A stretch of 64,000 bases of DNA from an uncultured Eggerthella sp. (GCA_900546175.1 URBX01000003.1:1-64000); one strand, 5' to 3'; numbered from the stretch's first letter, positions 1 to 7,626 are shown. Translations and numbers: made by a program. Notes: a model not told the origin generated them from the letters alone.

Positions 1-80
1 ACAGGGGCAGGGGCTGACAGCAAATGCGACGGATGCGACGGCCGCATGATCGGCCGCCCACATCAGATGAGGAGAACCAC

Positions 81-1082
81 ATGAAGAGGATTGCAACGAA
101 GGCATGCGCGTGTGCGTGCGCCCTGGCGCTGGCGGCAAGCGGCAGCGCGATGATCGGCTGCTCTGGCAGCAACTCCGGCAACGACGGCGCACAGCAGGGC
201 GCGACGAGCCAGCAGGCCGGCTACACCTTTACGGACGATTTGGGCAACCAGGTGACCGTGAGCACGCATGAGCGCGTCGTCGCGGGCATGGGCAGCTTCG
301 CGAACATCTGGGAGCTGGCGGGCGGCACCCTCGTCGGCGCGTCCAGCGATGCGTTTTCCGATTACCACATCGAGTCAAAGGCGGAGAAGGTCGGCGACTT
401 CTCCTCCCTCAATGCGGAGTCCATCATCGCGCTCAACCCGGACTTCGTGATCTTGACCGGCGCAAGCTCCGGTCGCGGCGGCGGCGTCGCCCAGACTGAC
501 CTCAAGGACGCACTGCAGGCAGCGGGCATCCCCGTGGCGTACTTCAACGTTACCACCTTCGACGACTACCTGCGCATGCTCAAGACCTGCTGCGACATCA
601 CCGGCGATGCCGAGGCGTACAAGGACAACGGCACGGAAGTTGCCGAGGACATCGACGCCATCAAGAAGAAGGCCGAAGGCAAGAGCGCGGGCAGCGTCGC
701 AGTGCTGACCACGTACTCCGGCGGCACGCGCGTCCAGGCGTCCTCGACGCAGACGGGCACCATGCTCGCCGAGCTGGGCGCGAGCAACATCACCGACGCC
801 GACAAGAGCCTGCTGTCCGACTACAGCCTGGAGTCCCTGGTCAAGGCCGACCCCGATTTCATCTTCCTGCTGCCGATGGGTGACTCCGACGAGGCAGCGC
901 AAAAGGCCCTCAAGGACCAGACCACGGCTAACCCGGCTTGGAAGGAGCTCACCGCCGTCAAGGAGGGTCGCGTCATCACGCTCGATCCCAAGCTGTTCCT
1001 CTACAAACCCAACAACAACTGGGATGACGCGTACGAGGAGCTGTATGAAGCCCTCTACGAGGACCAACACGAGCAGAAGTAG
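81..1082 (+). CDS. Iron-siderophore/haem-type ABC transporter substrate-binding lipoprotein
   Basis: Likely a 333-residue lipid-anchored binding protein that delivers an iron chelate (siderophore, haem or cobalamin-like ligand) to the permease encoded next. The ATG at 81 follows a GGAGAA ribosome site; upstream in-frame starts have none. A basic N-terminus and hydrophobic Ala/Leu/Cys stretch lead to a lipobox with Cys27, followed by a Ser/Gly/Asn linker. The mature part begins with a beta hairpin of the type TFTDDLGNQVTVS and has the 'LNPDFVIL' segment of class III (BtuF/FhuD) periplasmic-binding folds. It heads a three-gene operon with a FecCD permease and ATPase. The exact ligand cannot be told from sequence. 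GC-rich like its neighbours. Confidence 0.88.
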   Translation: MKRIATKACACACALALAASGSAMIGCSGSNSGNDGAQQGATSQQAGYTFTDDLGNQVTVSTHERVVAGMGSFANIWELAGGTLVGASSDAFSDYHIESKAEKVGDFSSLNAESIIALNPDFVILTGASSGRGGGVAQTDLKDALQAAGIPVAYFNVTTFDDYLRMLKTCCDITGDAEAYKDNGTEVAEDIDAIKKKAEGKSAGSVAVLTTYSGGTRVQASSTQTGTMLAELGASNITDADKSLLSDYSLESLVKADPDFIFLLPMGDSDEAAQKALKDQTTANPAWKELTAVKEGRVITLDPKLFLYKPNNNWDDAYEELYEALYEDQHEQK

Positions 1083-1091
1083 CACCTGATC

Positions 1092-2141
1092 TTGAAGGAG
1101 ATACAGATAACAAGCTTACACGGGGAGCGCAGGCACGCTTTGCAGGCAAACAGACGATTCGCGGTGGCAATGGTTGCCGCAGCGGTGTTGCTGGGATTCA
1201 CCGCGGTGCTCGGCATCGTTATCGGCTCGACCTCCGTCGGCATAGATGACGTGCTCGCGCTCGCCTTTGGCGCGGATGCTGAGCAGACAGCGGCAAACGT
1301 CATCTGGAACATCCGCCTGCCGCGCGTGCTCGCCGCGCTTCTTGCCGGCGCCGCGCTCGCGCAGGCAGGTGCGCTCATTCAAGCTGCGCTCGACAACCCC
1401 CTGGCAAGCCCGAACGTAATCGGCGTGAACGCGGGCTCGGGTTTCTTCGTGCTGCTGGCGGCGTGCACGTTCCCCAACGCCTTTGGGCTCGCTCCCGTAG
1501 CGGCCTTCCTCGGCGCGCTGTGCGTAGCGGGGCTCATCTTTGCCGTAGCGGGCCTTGGGAGCTCGTCACGCCTCACCGTCGTGCTCGCTGGCATGGCATT
1601 CACGTCAATCTTCACTGCAGGCATGAACACGATCCTCATCGTGAATCCGGACGCCTACGTGGGAGCCTCCGGATTCTTAATCGGCGGCCTGTCCGGCGTC
1701 AAACTGAACGAGCTTATAGTCCCCAGCTGCGCGATCTGCGCGGTGCTGGTGCTCGGCCTGTTGCAGGGCACGCAGCTCAACCTGCTCTCACTGGGAGAGC
1801 ATCAGGCACACTCTCTGGGCCTCAACGTCCGACGCACGCGCCTTGTCGCGCTGGTGTCTGCCGCCGCACTCGCGGGTTGCGCAGTGAGCTTTGCAGGTCT
1901 CATTGGATTCGTGGGGCTCATCGTCCCGCACGCGGTCCGCACGCTGGTGGGCCACGACAACCGCCGCGTCCTTGCGATGGCGCCGCTGCTGGGCGGGCTG
2001 CTGGTGTGCCTGTGCGATCTGCTCGCCCGAACGATGTTCTCCCCATATGAGATTCCCGTCGGCATTGTCTTGTCGCTACTAGGCGGGCCATTCTTCGTCT
2101 ACCTGATCTTGCGATGCGGGAAGAGAGGCCTCAATGGCTAA
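1092..2141 (+). CDS. FecCD-family iron ABC transporter permease
   Basis: Integral membrane permease of about 349 residues with the 9-10 hydrophobic helices of FecCD/BtuC proteins. Family signatures are visible: 'IRLPRVLAALLAGAALAQAGA' region near residues 75-95 (the conserved RLPR...GA.LA..G motif) and 'GLIGFVGLIVPH' near residues 265-280, which contacts the ATPase. It lies 9 bp after the binding protein and overlaps the ATPase gene by 8 bp. The start is uncertain: TTG at 1092 precedes an ideal AAGGAG (1095-1100), which is instead spaced for an ATA codon at 1107; ATG at 1170 would cut into the first helix region. Confidence 0.88.
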   Translation: MKEIQITSLHGERRHALQANRRFAVAMVAAAVLLGFTAVLGIVIGSTSVGIDDVLALAFGADAEQTAANVIWNIRLPRVLAALLAGAALAQAGALIQAALDNPLASPNVIGVNAGSGFFVLLAACTFPNAFGLAPVAAFLGALCVAGLIFAVAGLGSSSRLTVVLAGMAFTSIFTAGMNTILIVNPDAYVGASGFLIGGLSGVKLNELIVPSCAICAVLVLGLLQGTQLNLLSLGEHQAHSLGLNVRRTRLVALVSAAALAGCAVSFAGLIGFVGLIVPHAVRTLVGHDNRRVLAMAPLLGGLLVCLCDLLARTMFSPYEIPVGIVLSLLGGPFFVYLILRCGKRGLNG

Positions 2142-2928
2142 CGTACAGCTGAGCAACGTGTCCTTTGGCTACGGCGAGCGTGCCTTGTTCAGCGAGCTGA
2201 CCCTCGAACTCGCTGAAGGCAAGGTAACGAGCATCATCGGCCCCAACGGCTGCGGCAAGTCATCGCTGCTTAAGCTTGCAAGCGGCATCTGCAAGCCCTG
2301 GAAAGGCAGCATCAGCGTGATGGGGCGCGATGTCAGCGCGCTTTCCTCCAAAGAGCGCGCGCGTCTGTTAAGTTTGCTGACGCAGGAGCACGCCGCACCG
2401 CCCATGAGCGTGCGGCGATTGGTGGCCTGTGGTAGGTACCCGCATCATGGGATACTCGCAACGATGGAAACTGCCGATTACGAAGCAGTGGAGCGGGCAC
2501 TTGAGGCGTGCAGGCTGGCAGACCTTGCCGAGCGCCCGGTAGCTGAGCTTTCCGGCGGCCAGCGGCAACGCGCCTTCATCGCCATGGTCCTGGCGCAAGA
2601 CACGCCCGTTGTGCTCTTCGACGAGCCGACCTCGTTTCTCGACGTGTCCGCGTGCTACGAGGTAATGGAGCTGATGCGTTTGCTCAAGGAGGAGCATGGC
2701 AAAACCGTTGTCGCGGTGATCCATGACATCGATTTGGCGCTTAGGTACTCCGACGAGGTATGCGTCATGCGTGATGGCAAGCTACTAGTCCAAGGAGCGC
2801 CGCAAGAGGCCAAAGTGCTTGCGGCAGTCGAAGACGCCTTCGACGTACACATTGAGCTGCTTCACGGCGAGCTGGGAAGCTTTTACGCGCTATGGCGGCG
2901 GTCGAAGACAAAGCCACCAGCGAAATAA
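2134..2928 (+). CDS. Iron-chelate ABC transporter ATP-binding protein
   Basis: A 264-residue ABC ATPase of the FecE/BtuD type that powers import with the FecCD permease. Visible motifs are Walker A (GPNGCGKSS, about residues 36-44), the signature LSGGQRQR, Walker B plus catalytic Glu (VVLFDEPTSFLD) and the switch His in 'VIHDIDLA'. The start overlaps the permease stop by 8 bp, implying translational coupling. A rho-independent terminator directly follows, closing the three-gene import operon. No ferric-uptake box was convincingly recognised upstream because the region before 81 is cut off by the window edge. Confidence 0.93.
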   Translation: MANVQLSNVSFGYGERALFSELTLELAEGKVTSIIGPNGCGKSSLLKLASGICKPWKGSISVMGRDVSALSSKERARLLSLLTQEHAAPPMSVRRLVACGRYPHHGILATMETADYEAVERALEACRLADLAERPVAELSGGQRQRAFIAMVLAQDTPVVLFDEPTSFLDVSACYEVMELMRLLKEEHGKTVVAVIHDIDLALRYSDEVCVMRDGKLLVQGAPQEAKVLAAVEDAFDVHIELLHGELGSFYALWRRSKTKPPAK

Positions 2929-2941
2929 CGGGAATAACAGC

Positions 2942-2975
2942 TTCCGGACCCTCTGGTTCGGAGGCTTTGTTTTTC
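2942..2975 (+). terminator. Rho-independent terminator of the iron ABC operon
   Basis: Nine-pair stem TTCCGGACC (2942-2950) with GGTTCGGAG (2955-2963), including two G-T wobbles and a CTCT loop, followed by a T-rich run (2966-2974). It starts 13 bp after the ATPase stop codon. Confidence 0.8.
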
Positions 2976-3026
2976 GTTCTGCCCAAAAAGAGCTCCTTGC
3001 CAAAGCCCCATGGATAGCGAACAGCT

Positions 3027-3467
3027 TTATCGAGCGTGCGCGTTTTCGTAGGCGCCTTTGATTTCTTCTGGCAAATCGTCGGGAATCAGCGCCTTTACCC
3101 TATCCTCACTGCCATCTTGAATCGCCTGCTCGTAGTACCAGCATTTGAACTTCAACATGTCCAGCGCGCGGTTCATGTTCTCGATTTCCGACTCCATATG
3201 GGCCTTCCGCTCCTCGAACATGGCCTTGCGTTTGGGGTAAGTTGATGGACCCTCCGCGCACCATTCCATGAACAGACGGATGTCCTTGATCTCCATTCCC
3301 GCCTCCTTCAGGCATTCGATGACTCGAAGCGCCTCGAGTTCCGTATCGCCGAAACGGCGAATACCGGATGTCCGCTCCAATCCCGGGAACAATCCCTGCT
3401 TGTCGTAATACCGCAGCGTGGAAACGGGCAAGCCGAACATCTCCGCCACCTGTCCGATTGTATACAT
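3027..3467 (-). CDS. MerR-family transcriptional regulator
   Basis: A 146-residue one-component regulator. The first ~70 residues form the winged helix of MerR proteins (MYTIGQVAEMFGLPVSTLRYYDKQGL), followed by a long coiled-coil dimerisation helix (about 80-115). It lacks the metal-binding Cys set of MerR/CueR and resembles the aldehyde/electrophile-responsive NmlR/AdhR branch; Cys69 and Cys109 are the only cysteines and could serve as sensors (inference). It is divergent from the flavodoxin-like reductase gene, and the shared region contains a MerR-type promoter, so it probably controls the redox cluster 3573-5914. Confidence 0.88.
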   Translation of the reverse strand: MYTIGQVAEMFGLPVSTLRYYDKQGLFPGLERTSGIRRFGDTELEALRVIECLKEAGMEIKDIRLFMEWCAEGPSTYPKRKAMFEERKAHMESEIENMNRALDMLKFKCWYYEQAIQDGSEDRVKALIPDDLPEEIKGAYENAHAR

Positions 3468-3498
3468 GGCTCCTCCGAATTAATCTCGAATTCATTCC

Positions 3499-3529
3499 TT
3501 GACCTAAAGTTAGGTTTAGGTATTACCTT
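3499..3529 (+). promoter_or_regulatory. MerR-type promoter/operator in divergent region
   Basis: A -35 TTGACC (3499-3504) is followed by the dyad CCTAAA (3503-3508) - GTTAGG - TTTAGG (3515-3520), with a weak -10 (TACCTT, 3524-3529) at a 19-bp spacing. An over-long spacer carrying a dyad is the hallmark of promoters activated by DNA distortion by MerR proteins. It drives the rightward redox cluster. The -10 assignment is tentative. Confidence 0.6.
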
Positions 3530-3572
3530 TATTATCGACAATAGAAATCGCGAGTTCAAGGGGTATTCCGTA

Positions 3573-4112
3573 ATGAGTAAAACGGTTTTGATAGTTTCTT
3601 CAAGTCCTCGAAAGAATGGTAATTCCGAGACGTTGGCGGACGCATTCGCCAAAGGAGCGCAAGAAGCGGGTCACAGCGTGGAGACCGTGCACCTGCGCGA
3701 AAAGCAGCTCGGCTTCTGCAGGGGCTGCCTTGCCTGCTTAAAGCTGGGGCACTGCGTCATCCAGGACGATGCCGTGGAAATTGCCGCCAAGATGCACGAT
3801 GCGGATGTGTTGGTGTTCGCAACGCCCGTCTACTACTACAGCGTCTGCGGCCAGCTCAAGACCATGCTTGACCGTGCTAACCCGCTTTTCGGCTCCGATT
3901 ACGCATTCACCGAGGCTTATCTGTTGGCAACGGCGGCGGAGGATGAGCGCTCGACCTTCGACGGCACGAAAAAGGCGGTACAGGGCTGGGTTGATTGCTT
4001 CCCTCGCTGCACGCTTGCCGGAACGGTATTCGCTGGCGGCGTGAATGGCGTGGGCGAAATCACGGGGCATCCTGCTCTGGAGCAGGCGCAACGAATGGGC
4101 ATGGGAATCTAG
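3573..4112 (+). CDS. Flavodoxin-fold NAD(P)H-dependent FMN reductase-like oxidoreductase
   Basis: A 179-residue flavoprotein of the NADPH-dependent FMN reductase/iron-sulfur flavoprotein fold. The FMN phosphate loop is 'SSSPRKNGNSETLA' (residues 8-21); 'CRGCLACLKLGHC' follows near residue 50, and 'FATPVYYYSVCGQLKTMLDR' matches the isoalloxazine-binding loop. Likely reduces quinones or other electrophiles with NAD(P)H. It is first in a cluster with a CMD/cupin gene and a hydrolase, divergent from a MerR regulator, which suggests an inducible detoxification unit. The C-terminus (GMGI) looks complete. Confidence 0.85.
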   Translation: MSKTVLIVSSSPRKNGNSETLADAFAKGAQEAGHSVETVHLREKQLGFCRGCLACLKLGHCVIQDDAVEIAAKMHDADVLVFATPVYYYSVCGQLKTMLDRANPLFGSDYAFTEAYLLATAAEDERSTFDGTKKAVQGWVDCFPRCTLAGTVFAGGVNGVGEITGHPALEQAQRMGMGI

Positions 4113-4174
4113 GCGCTGCTTAGCTTCGCGGAAGCAGTTTTGCACCCAAAACCATCGACAGGAGGAAATCGATC

Positions 4175-4522
4175 ATGGCAATTAAACAAACAGCAGGCAG
4201 GGATGCCCTGGGGGACTTCGCCCCCAAATTCGCACAGTTAAATGATGACGTACTGTTCGGCGAGGTGTGGAGCCGAGAGGGCAAGCTCTCTTTGCACGAC
4301 CGCAGCGTGGTGACGGTGGTGGCCCTGATGGCGCAGGGACTGACGGACTCTTCATTCCAATATCATCTGATGTCCGCTAAGAGCAACGGTGTGACCAGGA
4401 CAGAGATAGCGGAAATCCTGACACATGCGGCGTTCTACGCGGGATGGCCTAAGGCGTGGGCGGCCTTTCGTATGGCGAAGGAAGGTCTGGGCAGATGGCG
4501 ATGCCACCGACGCAAGAGCTGA
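4175..4522 (+). CDS. Carboxymuconolactone decarboxylase-like domain (5' half of a frameshifted gene)
   Basis: The 115-residue product starts at ATG 4175 after a clear AGGAGG and carries a CMD/AhpD-like helical domain: 'LHDRSVVTVVALMAQG' near residues 42-57 and 'EIAEILTHAAFYAGWPKAWAAFRMAKE' near 77-103, the latter being the conserved helix of the family. After residue 103 the frame becomes nonsense (GLGRWRCHRRKS) and stops. Removing one G from the GG at 4484-4485 continues the reading frame into the cupin part (4536-4940). In many bacteria CMD and cupin domains are one protein of about 250 residues, so this is best read as the 5' half of one broken gene. Confidence 0.75.
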   Translation: MAIKQTAGRDALGDFAPKFAQLNDDVLFGEVWSREGKLSLHDRSVVTVVALMAQGLTDSSFQYHLMSAKSNGVTRTEIAEILTHAAFYAGWPKAWAAFRMAKEGLGRWRCHRRKS

Positions 4523-4535
4523 GCATCAAAACGAG

Positions 4536-4940
4536 ATGGCCTTTCCTATCGGTGCTCCCAACGACGCATTCGCGAAGTACTTTATCGGGCAAAGCTACCT
4601 CGCTCCCCTTTCCACCGAGCAAGTCGGCATTTACAACGTTACGTTTGAGCCCGGCTGCCGCAACAACTGGCACACACATCACGCCAAAAGCGGTGGCGGA
4701 CAGATCCTCGTCTGCGTGGCTGGTCGAGGGCTTTACCAGGAATGGGGTAAACCGGCACAAGAACTGTGCCCTGGCGATGTAGTGAATATTCCCGCGGGCG
4801 TAAAGCACTGGCACGGTGCGGCGCCTGACAGTTGGTTCTCCCATCTCGCGGTGGAAGTTCCAGGTGAGGAGACCTCCAACGAGTGGTTGGAGCCCGTAGA
4901 CGACGAGCAATACTTTAAAGCGACTAACAAGGAGGCTTAA
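4536..4940 (+). CDS. Cupin domain protein (3' half of the frameshifted CMD-cupin gene)
   Basis: The product from ATG 4536 is 134 residues. The reading frame is open back to 4425, and its upstream codons read KVWADGDATDARAEHQNE, the expected linker of a CMD-cupin fusion. The cupin motif 1 is 'GCRNNWHTHHAKSGGGQILVC' with the metal-binding HxH and later Glu/Gln, and motif 2 is 'PGDVVNIPAGVKHWHGA'. No ribosome site precedes 4536, so separate translation would be weak. It ends 2 bp before the hydrolase start. Whether the shift is real or a sequencing slip cannot be told here. Confidence 0.7.
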   Translation: MAFPIGAPNDAFAKYFIGQSYLAPLSTEQVGIYNVTFEPGCRNNWHTHHAKSGGGQILVCVAGRGLYQEWGKPAQELCPGDVVNIPAGVKHWHGAAPDSWFSHLAVEVPGEETSNEWLEPVDDEQYFKATNKEA

Positions 4941-4942
4941 AT

Positions 4943-5914
4943 ATGGAGCAGTTGAATCTGACGCAGGAATGGGACAAGGTGTTCCCCAAAAGCGACAAGG
5001 TCGAGCACAGCAAGGCGACCTTCCATAACCGATATGGCATCACGCTGGCGGCCGACGTGTACGTGCCGAAGAACGTGGAAGGTAAGCTGCCCGCCATCGC
5101 TGTTAGCGGCCCGTTTGGCGCGGTGAAGGAGCAATCGTCCGGCCTTTATGCGCAGAAGATGGCGGAGCTGGGCTTTTTCACGCTTGCCTTCGACCCGTCC
5201 TATACCGGTGAGAGCGGCGGCACGCCCCGCTATGTAGCATCGCCGGACATCAACACCGAGGACTTCTGCGCAGCGGTGGACTTCCTCTCCGTGCAGGAAA
5301 GCGTTGACCCGGAGCGCATCGGCATCATCGGCATCTGCGGTTGGGGCGGTATGGCAATCAATGCTGCAGCCATTGACACCCGCATCAAAGCTACTGCCGC
5401 CATGACCATGTACGACATGACCCGTGTGACCGCCAACGGCTATTTTGACGCCGAGGATTCCGAGCAGGCGCGCTTCGAAACACGGAAAGCGCTGAACGCA
5501 CAGCGCACCGAGGACTATAAAAACGGCAGCTACGCGCTTGGGGGCGGCGTGGTCGATCCGCTGCCGGAGGACGCGCCGCAGTTCGTGGCAGATTATTACG
5601 CCTACTACAAGACTCCGCGAGGCTACCATCCCCGCAGTCTGAACTCCAACGGCGGCTGGAATGTAACGTCCTCACTGTCGTTTTTGAATATGCCGATCTT
5701 GCAGTACGCCGGCGAGATCCGCTCTGCCGTATTGCTGGTGCACGGCGAGAAGGCGCACTCCCGCTATTTCAGCGAAACCGCGTACAGCAAGCTGACCGGG
5801 GACAACAAGGAATTGCTCATTATCCCGGGTGCCAGCCACACCGACCTCTACGATCAGTTGGATATCATTCCGTTTGAAAAGTTGAAAGCGTTCTTTGAGG
5901 AATATCTGAAATAA
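4943..5914 (+). CDS. Alpha/beta hydrolase, dienelactone-hydrolase-like
   Basis: A 323-residue cytoplasmic alpha/beta hydrolase. The nucleophile elbow reads GICGWGG (about residues 131-137), with Cys in place of the usual Ser, as in dienelactone hydrolases. 'LAFDPSYTGESGGTPR' (near residue 75-90) and the late 'PGASHTDLYD' supply typical oxyanion and His elements; the acid probably lies in the 'VLLVHGEKAHSRYFSE' stretch. A good GGAGG at 4930-4934 precedes the ATG. It closes the MerR-controlled cluster with the flavin reductase and CMD/cupin gene, suggesting breakdown of lactone or quinone-type compounds; the substrate is unknown. Confidence 0.85.
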   Translation: MEQLNLTQEWDKVFPKSDKVEHSKATFHNRYGITLAADVYVPKNVEGKLPAIAVSGPFGAVKEQSSGLYAQKMAELGFFTLAFDPSYTGESGGTPRYVASPDINTEDFCAAVDFLSVQESVDPERIGIIGICGWGGMAINAAAIDTRIKATAAMTMYDMTRVTANGYFDAEDSEQARFETRKALNAQRTEDYKNGSYALGGGVVDPLPEDAPQFVADYYAYYKTPRGYHPRSLNSNGGWNVTSSLSFLNMPILQYAGEIRSAVLLVHGEKAHSRYFSETAYSKLTGDNKELLIIPGASHTDLYDQLDIIPFEKLKAFFEEYLK

Positions 5915-6410
5915 GGCGCACCTTGATTCAATGCCAAGCCTGCAGCAACGATTCTTCCAGTCATGGTCACAGCATGCGGCTTCTGAACTGCGGAAACGCG
6001 CAGGAATAAAGCCGCTAGCTATGATTCCTTCCTCGAAATAGGTGAAGAGGGGCCGAAATAGCGAATTCACGCCCCCAACCAGGATGTCTGCAACCTGTAA
6101 TTCTGCCTGTTTTTGTCCTTGGGACAAAAACGAAACTGCAGGCATTCAGTGGCCGAAAAGTTTTCTGCGTTGTCCTGCGTTTCGTCCCAAACGCCTACAC
6201 GAAGACACGCGGCGAGATTCGGTGGCAAGACACCTAAAGCCGACGACACAACTGGAATAGGCTGGAATGACGCCATGACATACGAGCGTGAATGAGTGGG
6301 AGTAAAACCGCACATAATAAAGAAGCCATAAAAGCCATGGAAGCCCTTCCGAATTGGAAGGGCTTCTTTTTTATACAGCACCCCAACTCTGAGTCGTCCT
6401 TGTCTTGAAT
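5915..6410. other. Intergenic stretch with palindrome and terminator
   Basis: No convincing gene. It contains an uninterrupted dyad GTTTTTGTCC (6109-6118) / GGACAAAAAC (6122-6131) with a 3-nt loop, and a terminator at 6340-6372. The segment 6067-6300 is open on the minus strand without a good start and could be a gene relic or dispersed repeat. This separates the redox cluster from the accessory cassette. Confidence 0.5.
6340..6372 (+). terminator. Strong rho-independent terminator
   Basis: Perfect 11-bp stem GAAGCCCTTCC (6340-6350) with GGAAGGGCTTC (6356-6366), 5-nt loop, then a T run to 6372. It lies upstream of the XRE promoter and would insulate the cassette from read-through; no gene ends immediately before it. 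Confidence 0.8.
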
Positions 6411-6470
6411 TTACCATTTGGTATTTGTCTTGACGCATTGCAAATTCTTGCGGTAGAATACAAATGGTAA
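6411..6470 (+). promoter_or_regulatory. Promoter and inverted operators of the XRE repressor gene
   Basis: Sigma-70 type promoter: -35 TTGACG (6430-6435), 18-bp spacer, -10 TAGAAT (6454-6459). It is bracketed by a perfect 10-bp inverted repeat, TTACCATTTG (6411-6420) and CAAATGGTAA (6461-6470), one arm upstream of -35 and one over the start of transcription. This fits autorepression by the XRE protein encoded immediately downstream. Confidence 0.75.
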
Positions 6471-6499
6471 TGGAATTACCAGAAGGAAAGGGAGGAACT

Positions 6500-6805
6500 A
6501 TGCACGTCGGAGAGAGGATCCAGATTCTCCTGGAGTCTAGGAACATGACTAGGAAGCAACTGGCAGAAGCAAGCGGGCTCACTGAGGCTGCCATCAGCAG
6601 GTATATTACGGGAGCGCGCAACCCAAAGTCCATCAGCCTCAGCGCCATCGCGAAGGCTCTTGACGTCACATCCGACGAACTGCTCGGCAATACTATCGAT
6701 ACATCGAATGATGTCGATGAGGCCATCCGCCTTGTTGCGAGAAATGCTGGAAGCATCACAAAGGAGCAGAAGAAATTCCTCATCAACGCTCTCATCGGAG
6801 ACTAG
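6500..6805 (+). CDS. XRE-family HTH repressor
   Basis: A 101-residue phage-repressor-like protein, Cro/C1 HTH at residues 3-58 (RIQILLESRNMTRKQLAEASGLTEAAISRY region), with a short C-terminal helix tail. ATG 6500 follows GGGAGGAA; an upstream in-frame ATG at 6464 lies inside the operator/promoter and is rejected. The next gene encodes an ImmA/IrrE-like peptidase, the usual partner that cleaves or de-represses such repressors. Together they resemble the switch of an ICE or prophage-like accessory cassette controlling 6500-9127. Confidence 0.85.
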   Translation: MHVGERIQILLESRNMTRKQLAEASGLTEAAISRYITGARNPKSISLSAIAKALDVTSDELLGNTIDTSNDVDEAIRLVARNAGSITKEQKKFLINALIGD

Positions 6806-6814
6806 GAGAGAAGC

Positions 6815-7387
6815 TTGCTATTGAAGCCATCACGCTATGAAGAGTTAAATCAGGAGGTCGTCAACCTTTTCGAGACCTACGGCATGTCTACCTTCCCGCT
6901 TGACGTTTTCTGTCTTGCTGGAAAAATGGGCGTCTGCTTGAGATCGTACTCGTCAATCCCCCTTGCCAAGCGTTCTGTCTTTGGGGACCTTTCCAAAGAT
7001 GCATTCACCATCTCCAAGGGCAAATATAAAGTCGACACTACGTTTATCTGTTTCAATCAGGACGCAAACGCAGGAAGGCTCAGGCACAGCATCGCCCATG
7101 AAATCGCTCACATCTGGTTGGAGCATCCAAGCGATGAGGAGCCCTTCGAAACCGAAGCCAATTATTTCGCGGCCTATCTTTTGGCGCCCATACCCGTCGT
7201 AATTAATAAGCAGCTAAGAACACCTCGCGAAGTCCAGGATTATTTTGGAATCAGCCAGGAGGCTGCGCGAATCGCACTCGAGCGGGCAAGAAACCGCCGC
7301 AATTGCAGGAAACCTGGTTTTGACTACGAATATCGTGTTATCGAAATGAGTGTTTTGAAGGGAGGTGGTTGCCTTGAGAGTGCTTAA
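6815..7387 (+). CDS. ImmA/IrrE-family metallo-endopeptidase
   Basis: A 190-residue zinc peptidase. The HEIAH motif (His95-Glu96...His99) and the downstream 'FETEANYFAAYLLAP' helix with the third ligand Glu are diagnostic of COG2856. It starts with TTG at 6815, 4 bp after AGGAGAG and 9 bp after the XRE stop. By analogy with ImmA of ICEBs1 it would inactivate the cognate XRE repressor on a stress or quorum signal, but here no mobile-element genes are adjacent, so its regulon may be just this cassette. Confidence 0.88.
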   Translation: MLLKPSRYEELNQEVVNLFETYGMSTFPLDVFCLAGKMGVCLRSYSSIPLAKRSVFGDLSKDAFTISKGKYKVDTTFICFNQDANAGRLRHSIAHEIAHIWLEHPSDEEPFETEANYFAAYLLAPIPVVINKQLRTPREVQDYFGISQEAARIALERARNRRNCRKPGFDYEYRVIEMSVLKGGGCLESA

Positions 7388-7393
7388 CAAAAT

Positions 7394-7425
7394 ACAGCCG
7401 CCGGAATTGGCGTTCCAGCGGCTGT
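7394..7425. terminator. GC-rich hairpin after the ImmA-like gene
   Basis: Stem ACAGCCGC (7394-7401) / GCGGCTGT (7418-7425), with inner GGAA/TTCC pairs, 7 bp downstream of the peptidase stop. There is no T run on the plus strand, and only a weak ATTTTG on the minus strand, so it may act as a pause or mRNA end-protector. Its sequence resembles hairpins at 9152 and 11023. Confidence 0.5.
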
Positions 7426-7530
7426 GGGCGGCATGCAAATGCACACCACGTAGCAATGGTATTTTGCCATGCCGCTCATCAAATCCTTTCGTAAATAAAC
7501 AAATTTTCGATGAGAAAGCATGGTGTACCC

Positions 7531-7626
7531 ATGATTAACTGCAACTTGTCGCCCAAGAGCGTCTGCGACCTGTGCTGTGGCACGGGCAGTATCCTCCTCT
7601 CTTTCAGGGAAGGAGGTGATTGCTAG
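7531..7626 (+). CDS. 31-codon leader/remnant ORF ahead of the DUF4417 gene
   Basis: A short ORF from ATG 7531 ends with TAG directly before ATG 7627, and its last codons contain the ribosome site (GGAAGGAGG) of the next gene. The middle reads DLCCGTGS, like motif I of SAM-dependent DNA methyltransferases (D-P-x-C/F-G-x-G-S). It is too short to be an enzyme. It may be a relic of a methyltransferase gene, a translated leader coupling DUF4417, or chance. No ribosome site of its own was found. Confidence 0.3.
   Translation: MINCNLSPKSVCDLCCGTGSILLSFREGGDC

Noticed and set aside
375..1085. Long minus-strand frame over the iron-binding lipoprotein gene
   Set aside because: Shadow of a well-supported lipoprotein gene; no ribosome site or domain.
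6067..6795. 242-codon minus-strand frame spanning the XRE gene and upstream region
   Set aside because: Half of it is antisense to the XRE gene, with no ribosome site; only the 6067-6300 part was kept as a possible relic.
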